Assembly: GCA_035527715.1 (NCBI GenBank)
Contig: DATKZY010000048.1
Location: 1-25,259 of the forward strand
Reading direction: 5' to 3'
DNA from: DSUN01 sp035527715
Lineage (GTDB): Bacteria; Planctomycetota; PUPC01; DSUN01
Length of the DNA: 25,259 nt
In this document: piece by piece, positions 8,321 to 15,609 of the stretch
How positions within the stretch are numbered: position 1 is the first letter of the stretch
Layout of the letters: each line of letters begins with the position of its first letter
Notes under the pieces: generated by a model
Databases searched by the model: none
What the model was told of the DNA's origin: nothing
What the model saw: the letters and a program-made list of their open reading frames with translations, nothing else
Program-made: the position numbers and the translations under genes

Positions 8321-8348
8321 TTGACAAGGCGGTAATACTTTGTAATAA
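8321..8348 (+). promoter_or_regulatory. Promoter with direct-repeat operator candidate upstream of the RHH regulator
   Basis: A perfect TTGACA -35 (8321-8326) is followed after 16 bp by TAATAA (8343-8348). Two GTAATA copies at 8332-8337 and 8342-8347, one helical turn apart, lie in the spacer and -10. Such tandem short sites are typical operators for ribbon-helix-helix proteins, so self-repression by the downstream product is likely. This AT-rich patch stands out in a GC-rich background. Confidence 0.65.
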
Positions 8349-8393
8349 TAGAATATGGGGGATGGGCGGACAAGTCGGTTGCAGGGAGCCCAC

Positions 8394-8690
8394 GTGTCGG
8401 CGAAGCGCGGCAAGCAGGAGATCATCACGTTCAAGGGCGATGCCTCGCTCGTCGAGGCGATGCGGGGAATCCGCAACCGCTCGGAGTTCATCCGCGCGGC
8501 CATCCTGGCCGCACTCGACGGGGCGTGCCCGCTGTGCAAGGGCACCGGCATTCTCACGCCCGAGCAACGCCGCCACTGGCAGGCCTTCGCCGCCGACCAC
8601 GCGGTGAAGGAGTGCGATGAGTGCCACGCGCTCCACGTCGTCTGCGCACGTCGCTCCGCGCCGCGGGCCGCCGCACGGCGGCATCCCTGA
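8394..8690 (+). CDS. Ribbon-helix-helix (CopG/NikR-like) regulator with Cys/His metal-binding cluster
   Basis: The 98-aa product begins with an RHH fold: a beta strand (KQEIITFKGD, residues 7-16), then two helices around EAMRGIRNRSEFIRAAILAAL (21-41), ending the DNA-binding part. Two cysteine clusters follow: CPLC (45-48) with KGTGIL, and CDECHALHVVC (74-84, giving C74, C77, H78, H81 and C84), probably a zinc or other metal site. GTG 8394 was chosen over ATG 8355 because AGGGAG (8383-8388) lies 5 nt upstream and because the promoter predicts a start of transcription near 8355, which would leave the ATG without a leader. The short Arg/Ala-rich tail after residue 85 is not conserved-looking. 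It is followed 25 bp later by a His-rich membrane protein gene. A role as metal sensor controlling that gene is an inference. Confidence 0.78.
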   Translation: MSAKRGKQEIITFKGDASLVEAMRGIRNRSEFIRAAILAALDGACPLCKGTGILTPEQRRHWQAFAADHAVKECDECHALHVVCARRSAPRAAARRHP

Positions 8691-8715
8691 ACCCAGAGAG
8701 GAACGAGGGGCCGCG

Positions 8716-9366
8716 ATGAGCGAAGAACACAAGTGCGACATGGCGTCGGGCAGCGCGCCAGGCATCATCACCACCGAGCTGCGGCATCACGTGCCGTTCA
8801 CCGCGCTCGGGGCGCTCAGCGGCATCGCGATCATGGCGGCGTTCGTCCTCGCCAAGGTCCCCCAAGGGCCGTCGGAGCTGATCTTCGAGACCCTGCACCC
8901 GCTCCACGTGCTGATGAGCGCCATCGTGTCAACGGCCATGTTCCGCCGCTACCGCCGCAGCCTGGTGGCGGCCATCGCGGTCGGCGTGGCAAGCTCGATC
9001 GCGATTGGCACGCTGAGCGACATCGTGCTGCCCTACCTGGGCGGCACGCTCGTCGGCGCCCACATGGGCCACATGCACCTGGCGTTCATCGAGGAGTGGT
9101 GGCTGGTGTGGCCGGCCGCAGCGATCGGCATGACCATCGGCTTGTGGCGGAAGAAGACACGTCTCCCGCACTCGGGGCACGTGTTCCTCAGCACCTGGGC
9201 GTCGCTGTTCTACCTGACGTCCTACGGCACGGCGGACTGGCTTCCCCTGCTTCCCCTCATCTTCGCGCTCCTCTTCGTGGCGGTGTGGCTGCCGTGCTGC
9301 TTCGGCGACATCGTGTTCCCCCTCCTCATCGCCGGCCCGCAGGCGGCCAGAGAACACCAGCATTGA
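8716..9366 (+). CDS. His-rich polytopic membrane protein, putative metal-related transporter
   Basis: I do not recognise a named family. The 216-aa product has a polar start of about 25 residues and then about five to six hydrophobic segments (near 28-47, 63-77, 82-100, 128-146, 157-170 and 178-200). Conspicuous polar residues sit in or beside the membrane segments: HH at 24-25, HPLH at 61-64, a HMGHMH cluster at 116-121, EE at 126-127, HSGH at 152-155, and CC at 194-195 followed by GDIV. This pattern suggests metal coordination during transport. GAGGGG (8705-8710) supports ATG 8716. It is 25 bp behind the RHH metal-sensor-like gene, under the same promoter. The 3' end converges on the PHP gene 11 bp away. 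Function is inferred from context and His content only. Confidence 0.75.
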   Translation: MSEEHKCDMASGSAPGIITTELRHHVPFTALGALSGIAIMAAFVLAKVPQGPSELIFETLHPLHVLMSAIVSTAMFRRYRRSLVAAIAVGVASSIAIGTLSDIVLPYLGGTLVGAHMGHMHLAFIEEWWLVWPAAAIGMTIGLWRKKTRLPHSGHVFLSTWASLFYLTSYGTADWLPLLPLIFALLFVAVWLPCCFGDIVFPLLIAGPQAAREHQH

Positions 9367-9377
9367 GCGGGTAGGGC

Positions 9378-10946
9378 TCAGCGCACGAAGATGGGGGAGG
9401 CCCAGGCCCACTGATCGTTCTTCTGGCGGACGCGGGCGTAGTAGAAGGCGGGAGCATCGTCCGCATCGTCGAGCGACACCTCCCAGCGGAACTCCCAGGG
9501 GAGCGGCGCGCGATGGAGGCGCCAGGCGGGCGAATCTATGCCGCCCAGGTTGCCGCTCTTCGCTCCCGCGACGAGCCGCCGCAGCGGAATGCTGACCCGC
9601 TGGCCGTTGAGGATCGCCTCGACCGCGCCGCCGAGCGGCATCTCGACCTCCAGGCACATTCCCTGGGCCGTGTTCGTCACGTTGTTCGGGTGGCCGATGC
9701 TTCGCGTGGCGAAGTGCACGGCCCGCTCGCCGTCGCGCTCCCAGTGCGAGGTGTGGTAGTGGGAGGATGAGCCGGCCTGCTTCTCGACGGGGGAGACGAT
9801 CTCCTGCCCCCGGAACCGCGGCTCGACGGCCAGGATGCGCCCCTCGGAGATGCCGAGGCGGATATCCCACGCCGTCTCCTTCCGCTTCTCGCCCCAGCCG
9901 ACCTCGAGGAAGAGCTTGGTGTGCAACGGGTCCGACGGCGCGGCCTGCGGCACATCGCACTCGGACCAGCGGCGGAGCAGGCGGTTGTTCTTCACGAGGT
10001 CGAGGCAGTCAATTGCCCCGCCGGCTTCGAGCCGAATCTCGATGTGCCGCTGCCGCGTCAGCGGCACGACGGCCCCCATCGGCGCGTCGTTGAGGGCAAG
10101 CTGGAGGGCGATGCGGTCGCCCGTGAGGGCGCAGGTGCGGCGGGCCATCAAGGCGTCCCAGAGGGCCTCGCGGGTGAGGCCCGCGGCCCACAGGGCGGCC
10201 CGGCCGTGGCCGTAGCTGCCGGGGTGGGCGCTGTGGTGGTCCGTGCCGCCGACGACGCCGAACACGTGGCCCTGCCCGAGCCCGCACTGCATCGTGCTCT
10301 CCCAGTCCGACGGCCCCATCGAGTGGAGGAAGGGCCGCGGGTTCTCGCTCCCCTCCGAGCAGCCGTGCATGGAGACGATCTCGACGACGGGGGCGAACGC
10401 GGGGTCGAAGGCGTCCCAGTTCACGCCCCGCGCGCCGCGGCGGTAGCCGAGGTGGTGGGGGAAGGCGATGGCTGGGGTCACATCTTCATTTCGCACTTCG
10501 CCGCCAAGTGCCAAATGAAGATGTGACCCCTGGGTGGCGAGGGCGCGGAGCCGGCGGTGCAGGTCATCGAGGTCGTCGGCGTAGAGGATCTCGCCCCCCA
10601 GGTCGCGGTAGAGCACCGTGCGGTCGCCGGTCGCGCAGAAGTGGATCTCGAAGCTGGGGAAGACGACGAAGCGGCCCTCCTCGTTGGCCCCGCGCAGCGT
10701 GTCCAGCACGGCGGGCCAGCCGGCCTTCAGCTTGGCGAAGCCCTCGTGGTGGAAGTCGAGGATGTACTGGATGCGGGGGTCGGGCGGCGGCATGTCGGGC
10801 CAGTGGGCGTGGCCGGTCACCGAGCAGAAGTCGAGCTGCTCGCGGGCGTTGGCCAGGGCCTCGTCGAGCGAGCCGTGGCCGTAGGAGATGCCGCAGTGGT
10901 TGTGCAGGTCGCCGAAGTAGACGTGGAGGTCGCGGTACGCTCTCAT
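9378..10946 (-). CDS. PHP-domain/DUF3604-like metal-dependent hydrolase
   Basis: The 522-aa product opens with a PHP-type metal motif, YFGDLHNHCG (DLHNH at residues 13-17), and has further candidate metal ligands in SFEIHF, PHHLGY and GGTDHHSAHPG. This is the arrangement of PHP/DUF3604-like phosphoesterase-fold proteins, often annotated only as DUF3604. The C-terminal 200 residues look like beta-sandwich sequence (HIEIRLEAGG onwards). No signal peptide is seen. Start choice is uncertain: ATG 10946 is favoured by family-like MRAYRDLH, but in-frame ATGs at 10955 and 10958 would add three or four residues, and no ribosome site is convincing. The coding sequence contains a 57-bp palindrome (10474-10530) encoding about residues 139-158, which breaks what looks like a continuous ALAT-AIAFPHHLGY stretch. 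It is divergent from the PQQ-like gene. Confidence 0.78.
   Translation of the reverse strand: MRAYRDLHVYFGDLHNHCGISYGHGSLDEALANAREQLDFCSVTGHAHWPDMPPPDPRIQYILDFHHEGFAKLKAGWPAVLDTLRGANEEGRFVVFPSFEIHFCATGDRTVLYRDLGGEILYADDLDDLHRRLRALATQGSHLHLALGGEVRNEDVTPAIAFPHHLGYRRGARGVNWDAFDPAFAPVVEIVSMHGCSEGSENPRPFLHSMGPSDWESTMQCGLGQGHVFGVVGGTDHHSAHPGSYGHGRAALWAAGLTREALWDALMARRTCALTGDRIALQLALNDAPMGAVVPLTRQRHIEIRLEAGGAIDCLDLVKNNRLLRRWSECDVPQAAPSDPLHTKLFLEVGWGEKRKETAWDIRLGISEGRILAVEPRFRGQEIVSPVEKQAGSSSHYHTSHWERDGERAVHFATRSIGHPNNVTNTAQGMCLEVEMPLGGAVEAILNGQRVSIPLRRLVAGAKSGNLGGIDSPAWRLHRAPLPWEFRWEVSLDDADDAPAFYYARVRQKNDQWAWASPIFVR
10474..10530. repeat. 57-bp near-perfect palindrome inside the PHP gene (candidate REP/MITE insertion)
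   Basis: The arms 10474-10498 and 10506-10530 are 25 nt each and pair with a single mismatch around a 7-nt loop. The ends are GGGGTCACATC and GATGTGACCCC. The element is exactly 19 codons long, so the gene stays open. A 5-bp direct repeat CTGGG occurs at 10472-10476 and 10530-10534, overlapping both ends. The sequence is AT-richer than its coding surroundings. Confidence 0.8.
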
Positions 10947-10997
10947 GCCCCCCATCATGCCGTTTTCGCCGCACGGGTCAACAGCGGGCCGCCGAAC

Positions 10998-11026
10998 TTG
11001 ACAGACGCAGGCACTTCGACTAGGGT
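10998..11026 (+). promoter_or_regulatory. Putative promoter of the PQQ-like propeller gene
   Basis: TTGACA (10998-11003) is followed after 17 bp by TAGGGT (11021-11026), a weak -10. It lies in the divergent intergenic space about 40 bp upstream of the GTG start. Confidence 0.4.
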
Positions 11027-11032
11027 CAGTGG

Positions 11033-11053
11033 CCCCTGCGACGGGCGCAGGGG
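11033..11053 (+). promoter_or_regulatory. 5' leader hairpin touching the ribosome-binding site
   Basis: CCCCTGCG (11033-11040) and CGCAGGGG (11046-11053) pair perfectly around a 5-nt loop. The right arm runs into the ribosome site GGAAGGAG (11052-11059). The hairpin could modulate access to this site, or be coincidental in GC-rich DNA. Confidence 0.35.
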
Positions 11054-11066
11054 AAGGAGTCCGTTC

Positions 11067-12578
11067 GTGGGCAAGGCCCTCGGCGTCCCCATCTTCATCC
11101 TCTCCCTGGCCTCCGCCTTCGCCGGCGATCAGCCGCAGTGGGGCCAGAAGCACTCGCGCAACATGGTCTCGGACGAGAAGGGCCTGCCCGACCGCTTCGA
11201 CCCGAAGACGGGCGAGAACGTCAAGTGGTCCGTCGCCCTCGGCACGCAGACCTGGTCCACCCCCATCGTCGCCGGCGGAAGGGTCTTCATCGGAACGAAC
11301 AACGACAGGCCCCGCGACCCGCGCCACAAGGGCGACCGGGGCGTGCTCCTGTGCCTCGATGAGAAGGACGGCTCGCTCGTTTGGCAGCTCGTCGTGCCGA
11401 AGCTCACGGCCGACCCGCCCGACCCGTATCTCGACTGGCCCCGCACCGGCCTGTGCTCGCCGCCCACGGTCGACGGCGGCCGCGTGTACGTGATGACCAA
11501 CCGCTACGAGGTCGTCTGCCTCGACCTCCACGGGCTGGCCAACGGCAACGACGGGCCGTTCCAGGACGAGGCGAAGCACATGGTGCCCCAGGGCGCCCCG
11601 CCGCTGTCGCTCGGCAAGACCGATGCCGACATCCTGTGGCTCTTCGACCTCATCGCGGGCGCGGGCATCTACCCGCACGATGGGGCACACGCCTCGATCC
11701 TCATCCACGGCGACTTCCTGTACCTGAACTCGTCGAACGGCTTGGACCGCACGCACCACAAGATCCGCTGCCCCGACGCCCCCAGCCTGGTGGTGATCGA
11801 GAAGGCCACGGGCCGCCTCGTGGCCGGGGACGCCGAGCGGATCGGCCACCGAATCGTCCATTCCACCTGGTCGGCGCCGTCCCTGGGCGAGGTGGGCGGG
11901 CGGCCCCTGGTCTTCTTCGGCGGCGGCAACGGCGTGTGCTACGCCTTCGAGCCCCTCGCCGCCGCCCCGCCCCAGGGCCAGGTCGCCGAGCTGAAGAAGG
12001 TGTGGCAGTTCGACTGCGACCCCGCCGGGCCGAAGGAGGACATCCACCGCTACATGGGCAACCGCAAGGTGAGTGCCAGCAACATCAAGGGCATGCCCGT
12101 GTTCCACGAAGGCCGCGTCTACGTCGCCGCCGGCGGCGACATCTGGTGGGGCAAGGAGGAGGCCTGGCTCAAGTGCATTGACGCCGCGAAGACGGGCGAC
12201 ATCACGCAGACGGGCGAGCTCTGGTCCTACCCCCTGAAGCGCCACTCCTGCTCCACGCCCGCCCTCTGGAACGGGCTGCTGTTCATCGCCGACTGCGGCC
12301 GCACGCTCCACTGCCTCGAAGCCGCGACGGGCAAGCCCCACTGGACCCACGAGACGAAGGGCGAAATCTGGGCCTCGCCCCTCGTGGCCGACGGCAAGGT
12401 CTACCTCGGCACCCGCCGTGGCGACTTCTGGGTCCTCGCCGCCAGCAAGGACAAGCAGGTGCTCGCCTCCGTCGAACTGGGCGCCGGCGGCATCCCCGGC
12501 AGCGCCGTCGCCGCCAACGGCGCCCTCTACGTGGCCACCATGAACCGCCTCTTCGCCCTCCAGAAGCCAGGCCAGTAG
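11067..12578 (+). CDS. Exported PQQ-like beta-propeller protein
   Basis: The 503-aa product starts at GTG 11067, supported by GGAAGGAG 7 nt upstream and by a clean signal peptide (MGKALGVPIFILSLASAFAG). The mature part opens with DQPQWGQKHSRN, typical of PQQ-like propellers, and continues with repeated blade motifs such as LCLDEKDGSLVWQLVVPK, HCLEAATGKPHWTHETKG and VYLGTRRGDFWVL. This is the quinoprotein/BamB-like fold. The tryptophan-docking motifs fit, but there is no obvious PQQ-dehydrogenase active site or haem motif, so a binding or scaffold role is more likely than enzyme activity. Related proteins are abundant in Planctomycetota and Verrucomicrobia with unclear roles. It seems to be a single-gene unit, with its own promoter upstream and another promoter between it and the radical SAM gene. 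Confidence 0.85.
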   Translation: MGKALGVPIFILSLASAFAGDQPQWGQKHSRNMVSDEKGLPDRFDPKTGENVKWSVALGTQTWSTPIVAGGRVFIGTNNDRPRDPRHKGDRGVLLCLDEKDGSLVWQLVVPKLTADPPDPYLDWPRTGLCSPPTVDGGRVYVMTNRYEVVCLDLHGLANGNDGPFQDEAKHMVPQGAPPLSLGKTDADILWLFDLIAGAGIYPHDGAHASILIHGDFLYLNSSNGLDRTHHKIRCPDAPSLVVIEKATGRLVAGDAERIGHRIVHSTWSAPSLGEVGGRPLVFFGGGNGVCYAFEPLAAAPPQGQVAELKKVWQFDCDPAGPKEDIHRYMGNRKVSASNIKGMPVFHEGRVYVAAGGDIWWGKEEAWLKCIDAAKTGDITQTGELWSYPLKRHSCSTPALWNGLLFIADCGRTLHCLEAATGKPHWTHETKGEIWASPLVADGKVYLGTRRGDFWVLAASKDKQVLASVELGAGGIPGSAVAANGALYVATMNRLFALQKPGQ

Positions 12579-12608
12579 CCCGCCCGCACACGAGAGCATC
12601 GTTCGGCG

Positions 12609-12637
12609 TTGCCTCGGAACGGGCAAGGCGCTACAAT
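12609..12637 (+). promoter_or_regulatory. Promoter of the radical SAM gene
   Basis: TTGCCT (12609-12614), a 17-bp spacer and TACAAT (12632-12637) form a good sigma70-like promoter. It predicts a start near 12644, which rules out an in-frame TTG at 12609 as the translation start. Confidence 0.6.
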
Positions 12638-12671
12638 AGGGCTCGTTCGGGGCCGATACCCACTCCCAAGG

Positions 12672-14252
12672 ATGCTAAGAGCCGTGCCAGAGAAACACGC
12701 TACACTGCATGCCACGTCGAGTATCTGCGACAAGTGCCGCCAACCCGTCCCAGCCGAGCACGACGTGCGGGACGACGGGGTGTTCCTGAAGAAGCACTGC
12801 CCGAAGTGCGGCGAGAGCGAACGCCTCATCAGCTCCGACCCCGTGCGCTGGCTGTGGAAGCGCGAGGTCTACCAGTACGAGGCGAGCATGGGCCAGGGCT
12901 GCTCGCTCCGCTGCGACGAGTGCGGCCACGACCACAAGCCGCGCCTGATCTTCATGGACCTCACGAATCGCTGCAACCTCAACTGCCCCATCTGCCTCGC
13001 CAACATCCCCGGCATGGGCTTCGAGTTCAGCCCGCCCACCAGCTACTTCGAGCGCATCTTCACCGAACTGGGCAAGCAGACCCCGCCCCCCCGCGTCGAG
13101 CTGTTCGGCGGCGAGCCGACCGTCCGTGAGGACCTCTTCGAAATCCTCGAAATCGCCAAGCGGAACAAGGTGCCCGTCTCCATCGTCACCAACGGCGTGA
13201 AGCTGGCCGACGAGGCGTTTGCCAAGAAGCTGTGCGAGACGGGGGTGGACTTCCTGGTGGCGTTCGACGGCCCGGACCCCGAGACCTATCGCCGCATGCG
13301 CGGCACTTCGGTCGTCCTCGAGAAGAAGCTCCAGGCCATCGAGAACATCAGGAAGTACAGCAAGCGCAAGCACACCCTCGTGTGCACCCTCGCCCGCGAC
13401 CTCAACGACAAGGATATGCCGGCACACTTCGCCTTCGCCCACGAGAACCGCGCGCTCTTCCGCCGCCTGTTCTTCATCCCCCTGTGCGAAACCTGGGATG
13501 CAGGGGAATACCACTCCGGCCGCATGACGACGCCCGAGGACGCCGAGCACATCCTCGAGGACGCCTTCCCGGGCGAGAAGCTCGAGTTCTTCCCCGCCGG
13601 CATGCTCGGCTACCTCCTGCCCGCCCTGCGCTTCTTCGGCACCGAGCGCATCCGCTTCGCAGGCGTCCACCCCAATTGCGAGTCGGCCGCCTTCGTCGTG
13701 TCCGACGGCGAGAAGTACCTGCCGCTCACCCACTTCCTCAAGCGGCCGCTTTCGGAGCTGCTGCCTGAGATCGTCACCCGCGCGAAGCGGGTGAACCCCA
13801 AGCTCCAGCAGCTCTCGCCGCAGCGCTGGTTCCCGCGCTGGCGCGGGCGGCTCATGGTCCTGCGCACCTATGCCGGCCTGATGATCGGCGCGGCGAACTT
13901 CAAGCGGATCATCAAGGGCAGCCGCTTCCTCGGCCTCGTCCGCATCCTCGGCGGCGTGATGTTCGGCAAGAGGCTCTCCGCCCAGCTCCGCAAGCACACC
14001 CACGTCAACGACGGCGTGCCCATCGTCATCCTCCCCTTCGAGGAATGGCACTCGCTCGAGGCCGGCCGCATGAAGCGCTGCTCCGCCGCCTTCGTCTACA
14101 TTGACCCTGCGACCGACCAGGTCGCCTTCACGCCGTTCTGCATGTGGTGCATGAACCGCCGCGAGATGTTCCGCAAGATCGCCGACCGCTACGGCACCCA
14201 GCCGCACGGCGCGCCCGAGCCCGCGGCGGAGGCGGCGGCGCCGCAGAGCTGA
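12672..14252 (+). CDS. Radical SAM protein of the MJ0619/tetraether-synthase-like group
   Basis: The 526-aa product has three cysteine regions. First, a rubredoxin-like ribbon with CDKC (19-22) and CPKC (43-46). Second, CSLRCDEC (77-84). Third, the radical SAM cluster motif CNLNCPIC (101-108) after DLTNR. FGGEPTVRED and SIVTNG are the usual SAM-binding and barrel segments. A ribbon, then a CX3CX2C motif, then TNRCNLxCPxC is the layout I associate with MJ0619-type radical SAM proteins, which include archaeal tetraether lipid synthase Tes. Bacterial members are often uncharacterised. The C-terminus ends with CSAAFVYIDPATDQ and CMWCMNRREM, which may bind another cluster. ATG 12672 was chosen because the promoter TTGCCT-N17-TACAAT lies just upstream; GTG 12684 is an alternative. 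Activity on membrane lipids is a hypothesis. The gene is monocistronic and converges on the esterase gene. Confidence 0.82.
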   Translation: MLRAVPEKHATLHATSSICDKCRQPVPAEHDVRDDGVFLKKHCPKCGESERLISSDPVRWLWKREVYQYEASMGQGCSLRCDECGHDHKPRLIFMDLTNRCNLNCPICLANIPGMGFEFSPPTSYFERIFTELGKQTPPPRVELFGGEPTVREDLFEILEIAKRNKVPVSIVTNGVKLADEAFAKKLCETGVDFLVAFDGPDPETYRRMRGTSVVLEKKLQAIENIRKYSKRKHTLVCTLARDLNDKDMPAHFAFAHENRALFRRLFFIPLCETWDAGEYHSGRMTTPEDAEHILEDAFPGEKLEFFPAGMLGYLLPALRFFGTERIRFAGVHPNCESAAFVVSDGEKYLPLTHFLKRPLSELLPEIVTRAKRVNPKLQQLSPQRWFPRWRGRLMVLRTYAGLMIGAANFKRIIKGSRFLGLVRILGGVMFGKRLSAQLRKHTHVNDGVPIVILPFEEWHSLEAGRMKRCSAAFVYIDPATDQVAFTPFCMWCMNRREMFRKIADRYGTQPHGAPEPAAEAAAPQS

Positions 14253-14268
14253 CGCAACAGCCTAGCGC

Positions 14269-15063
14269 TCACTCCGCGCGCTTCTGCGCGAACAGCCACT
14301 CCCACAGCCGCTCGGTCGCGTAGGCCGGACCCCACGAGGCGTGGCCCACGCCGGGGAACTCGTTATACCTGGGCTTGCCGCCTGCCTTCTTCAGCGCCTC
14401 GACCATCTCGCGCGAGCCGCTCACGGGCACCACCCCGTCCTTGTCGCCGTGGAACGCCCAGACCGCCATCTTTGCGATGCTGGGCGCGCGCGACGGGTCG
14501 CCCGCCCCGCACACGGGCATCGCCGCCGCGAACAGCTTCGGCTCCCGCGCAATGATGTCCCACGTCCCGTAGCCGCCCATCGACATGCCCGTCACATACA
14601 CGCGGCGGGCGTCCACCTGGAACTCCGTGCGAAGCTGCGCCAACGCCTCCAGCACCCGCTTCAGCTCGGCCGAGATCGGCACCTTGTCCTGCGAGTAGGA
14701 GCCCTTGCCCCAGGGCCAGTTCACCCACTGCTTGCCCCCGGGGCACTGCGGCGCCACCACAATGCACGGATGCTTGTCCTGCACCGCGTCGCCGGCCAGC
14801 GCGAGGAAGGGCGCGGGCTGGTCCTTGATCTGCCCCCAGTTGTCGCCGCCGCGTCCGCCCGCCCCGTGGAGCACGAGAACGAGGGGATACGTCTTGTTCG
14901 GGTCGTAGCCCTTCGGCCGCAGCAGGCGGTAGAGCAGCTTCCCGCCGTCCGAGCCCGCGAACTCCCGCGCCTCGAAGGCCGTCTTCAGGTCGTCCACGCC
15001 CCCCGCGGCGGCCACCGTGGCCGCCAAGGCCACGGCGCCCGCGAGCCAGTGCAATGCTCTCAC
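14269..15063 (-). CDS. Exported carboxylesterase/prolyl-oligopeptidase-like hydrolase
   Basis: The 264-aa product starts at GTG 15063, chosen because AGGAGAGA (15068-15075 on the opposite strand) is 4 nt upstream and the first 20 residues (MRALHWLAGAVALAATVAAA) form a signal peptide. The open frame continues upstream through non-coding repeat DNA and is not used. The alpha/beta hydrolase core shows VLVLHGAGGRGGDNW (oxyanion region), the nucleophile elbow GMSMGGYGTW, the acid Asp in FHGDKDGVVP and the base His in PGVGHASW. This is the PF02230/poly(3-hydroxybutyrate) depolymerase or feruloyl-esterase-like layout (YDPNKTYPLVLVLHG). Substrate unknown. The 3' end converges on the radical SAM gene with a 16-bp gap in which no terminator is visible. 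Confidence 0.83.
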   Translation of the reverse strand: MRALHWLAGAVALAATVAAAGGVDDLKTAFEAREFAGSDGGKLLYRLLRPKGYDPNKTYPLVLVLHGAGGRGGDNWGQIKDQPAPFLALAGDAVQDKHPCIVVAPQCPGGKQWVNWPWGKGSYSQDKVPISAELKRVLEALAQLRTEFQVDARRVYVTGMSMGGYGTWDIIAREPKLFAAAMPVCGAGDPSRAPSIAKMAVWAFHGDKDGVVPVSGSREMVEALKKAGGKPRYNEFPGVGHASWGPAYATERLWEWLFAQKRAE

Positions 15064-15114
15064 GCGCTCTCTCCTGTCCGAAACGCACTCGAAGTCTGCC
15101 CCAAAGCCGCCCCC

Positions 15115-15143
15115 ATTGAACCCGGCCTGGCCGACTTCTGCAA
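15115..15143 (-). promoter_or_regulatory. Putative promoter of the exported esterase
   Basis: On the minus strand TTGCAG (15143-15138), a 17-bp spacer and TTCAAT (15120-15115) give a moderate promoter about 50 bp upstream of GTG 15063. Confidence 0.35.
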
Positions 15144-15221
15144 GCCCGGAACCCGCCCGGGCCTGGCCCCCGTCCTGGCAAAGCCCCTCCTCTGCGTGGC
15201 CAGCCGGCCCGCTCAGAATCA

Positions 15222-15259
15222 CAGAGTGCCAACTCCCTCTCTCGGGGGTTGGCACTCTG
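15222..15259. repeat. Hairpin 1 of a related pair
   Basis: The 16-nt arms 15222-15237 and 15244-15259 pair with one G-U-type mismatch around the loop TCTCTC. The right arm ends in TTGGCACTCTGAG (15249-15261), which is nearly repeated in hairpin 2 about 80 bp on. It looks like a REP-type palindrome rather than a terminator. Confidence 0.7.
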
Positions 15260-15301
15260 AGAACTCCCCGCCGGACGCCGCCGGATCGCCGATTCTCTCA
15301 C

Positions 15302-15336
15302 AATGCCAACGCCGCCCGCGCGGCGCCCTTGGCATT
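15302..15336. repeat. Hairpin 2 of a related pair
   Basis: The outer arms AATGCCAA (15302-15309) and TTGGCATT (15329-15336) enclose an inner stem CGCCGC/GCGGCG (15310-15315, 15320-15325), with a CCC bulge. The flank TTGGCATTCTGAG (15329-15341) matches the flank of hairpin 1 except for one base. Confidence 0.65.
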
Positions 15337-15341
15337 CTGAG

Positions 15342-15518
15342 GGACATCGAGGCCCCCGGGCGGCCTCCCAAAGCCCCGTCTTGCCATAACTGTATACCTG
15401 CCTGCGCGTTGCGTCAATTGGGCCGAGAACGCAAGAGGCTCACACCCCTAGCCCCCGAAGGGGCGGTTGAGCCCTAGCCCAGAGCCTGCCCTGGGCTCTC
15501 CCATTCCGCCTTTCTGAA
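15342..15518. other. Intergenic stretch without a gene
   Basis: No coding frame here has a ribosome site or protein-like composition. It holds small GC stems only: GAGGCC/GGCCTC (15349-15354, 15362-15367), GCCCC/GGGGC (15451-15455, 15460-15464) and a degenerate copy of the transposase-flanking hairpin near 15478-15495. A less GC-rich patch lies at 15380-15420, with TGTATACC and an imperfect TTGCGT/ACGCAA inverted pair. Confidence 0.5.
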
Positions 15519-15600
15519 GCTCCGAAGGAGCGTCATGGTAAAGCCCAGGGCAACGCCCTGGGAACCGGGGCACGAGCACACCCAAGCCCTGTAAGGGCGA
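15519..15600 (+). repeat. REP-like module, copy A
   Basis: Three small stems follow each other: GCTCCGAAGGAGC (15519-15531), CCCAGGGCAACGCCCTGGG (15544-15562) and GCCCTGTAAGGGC (15586-15598). The same order and near-identical spacing recur in copy C, and the last two stems recur inverted in copy B. Confidence 0.75.
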
Positions 15601-15609
15601 AATAGACCA

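Noticed and set aside
8355..8393. ATG 8355 as start of the RHH regulator
   Set aside because: It coincides with the predicted transcription start and lacks a ribosome site; GTG 8394 has AGGGAG and begins at the family-like N-terminus.
12609..12671. TTG 12609 start for the radical SAM gene
   Set aside because: It lies in the -35 element of a good promoter and the extra residues are not family-like.
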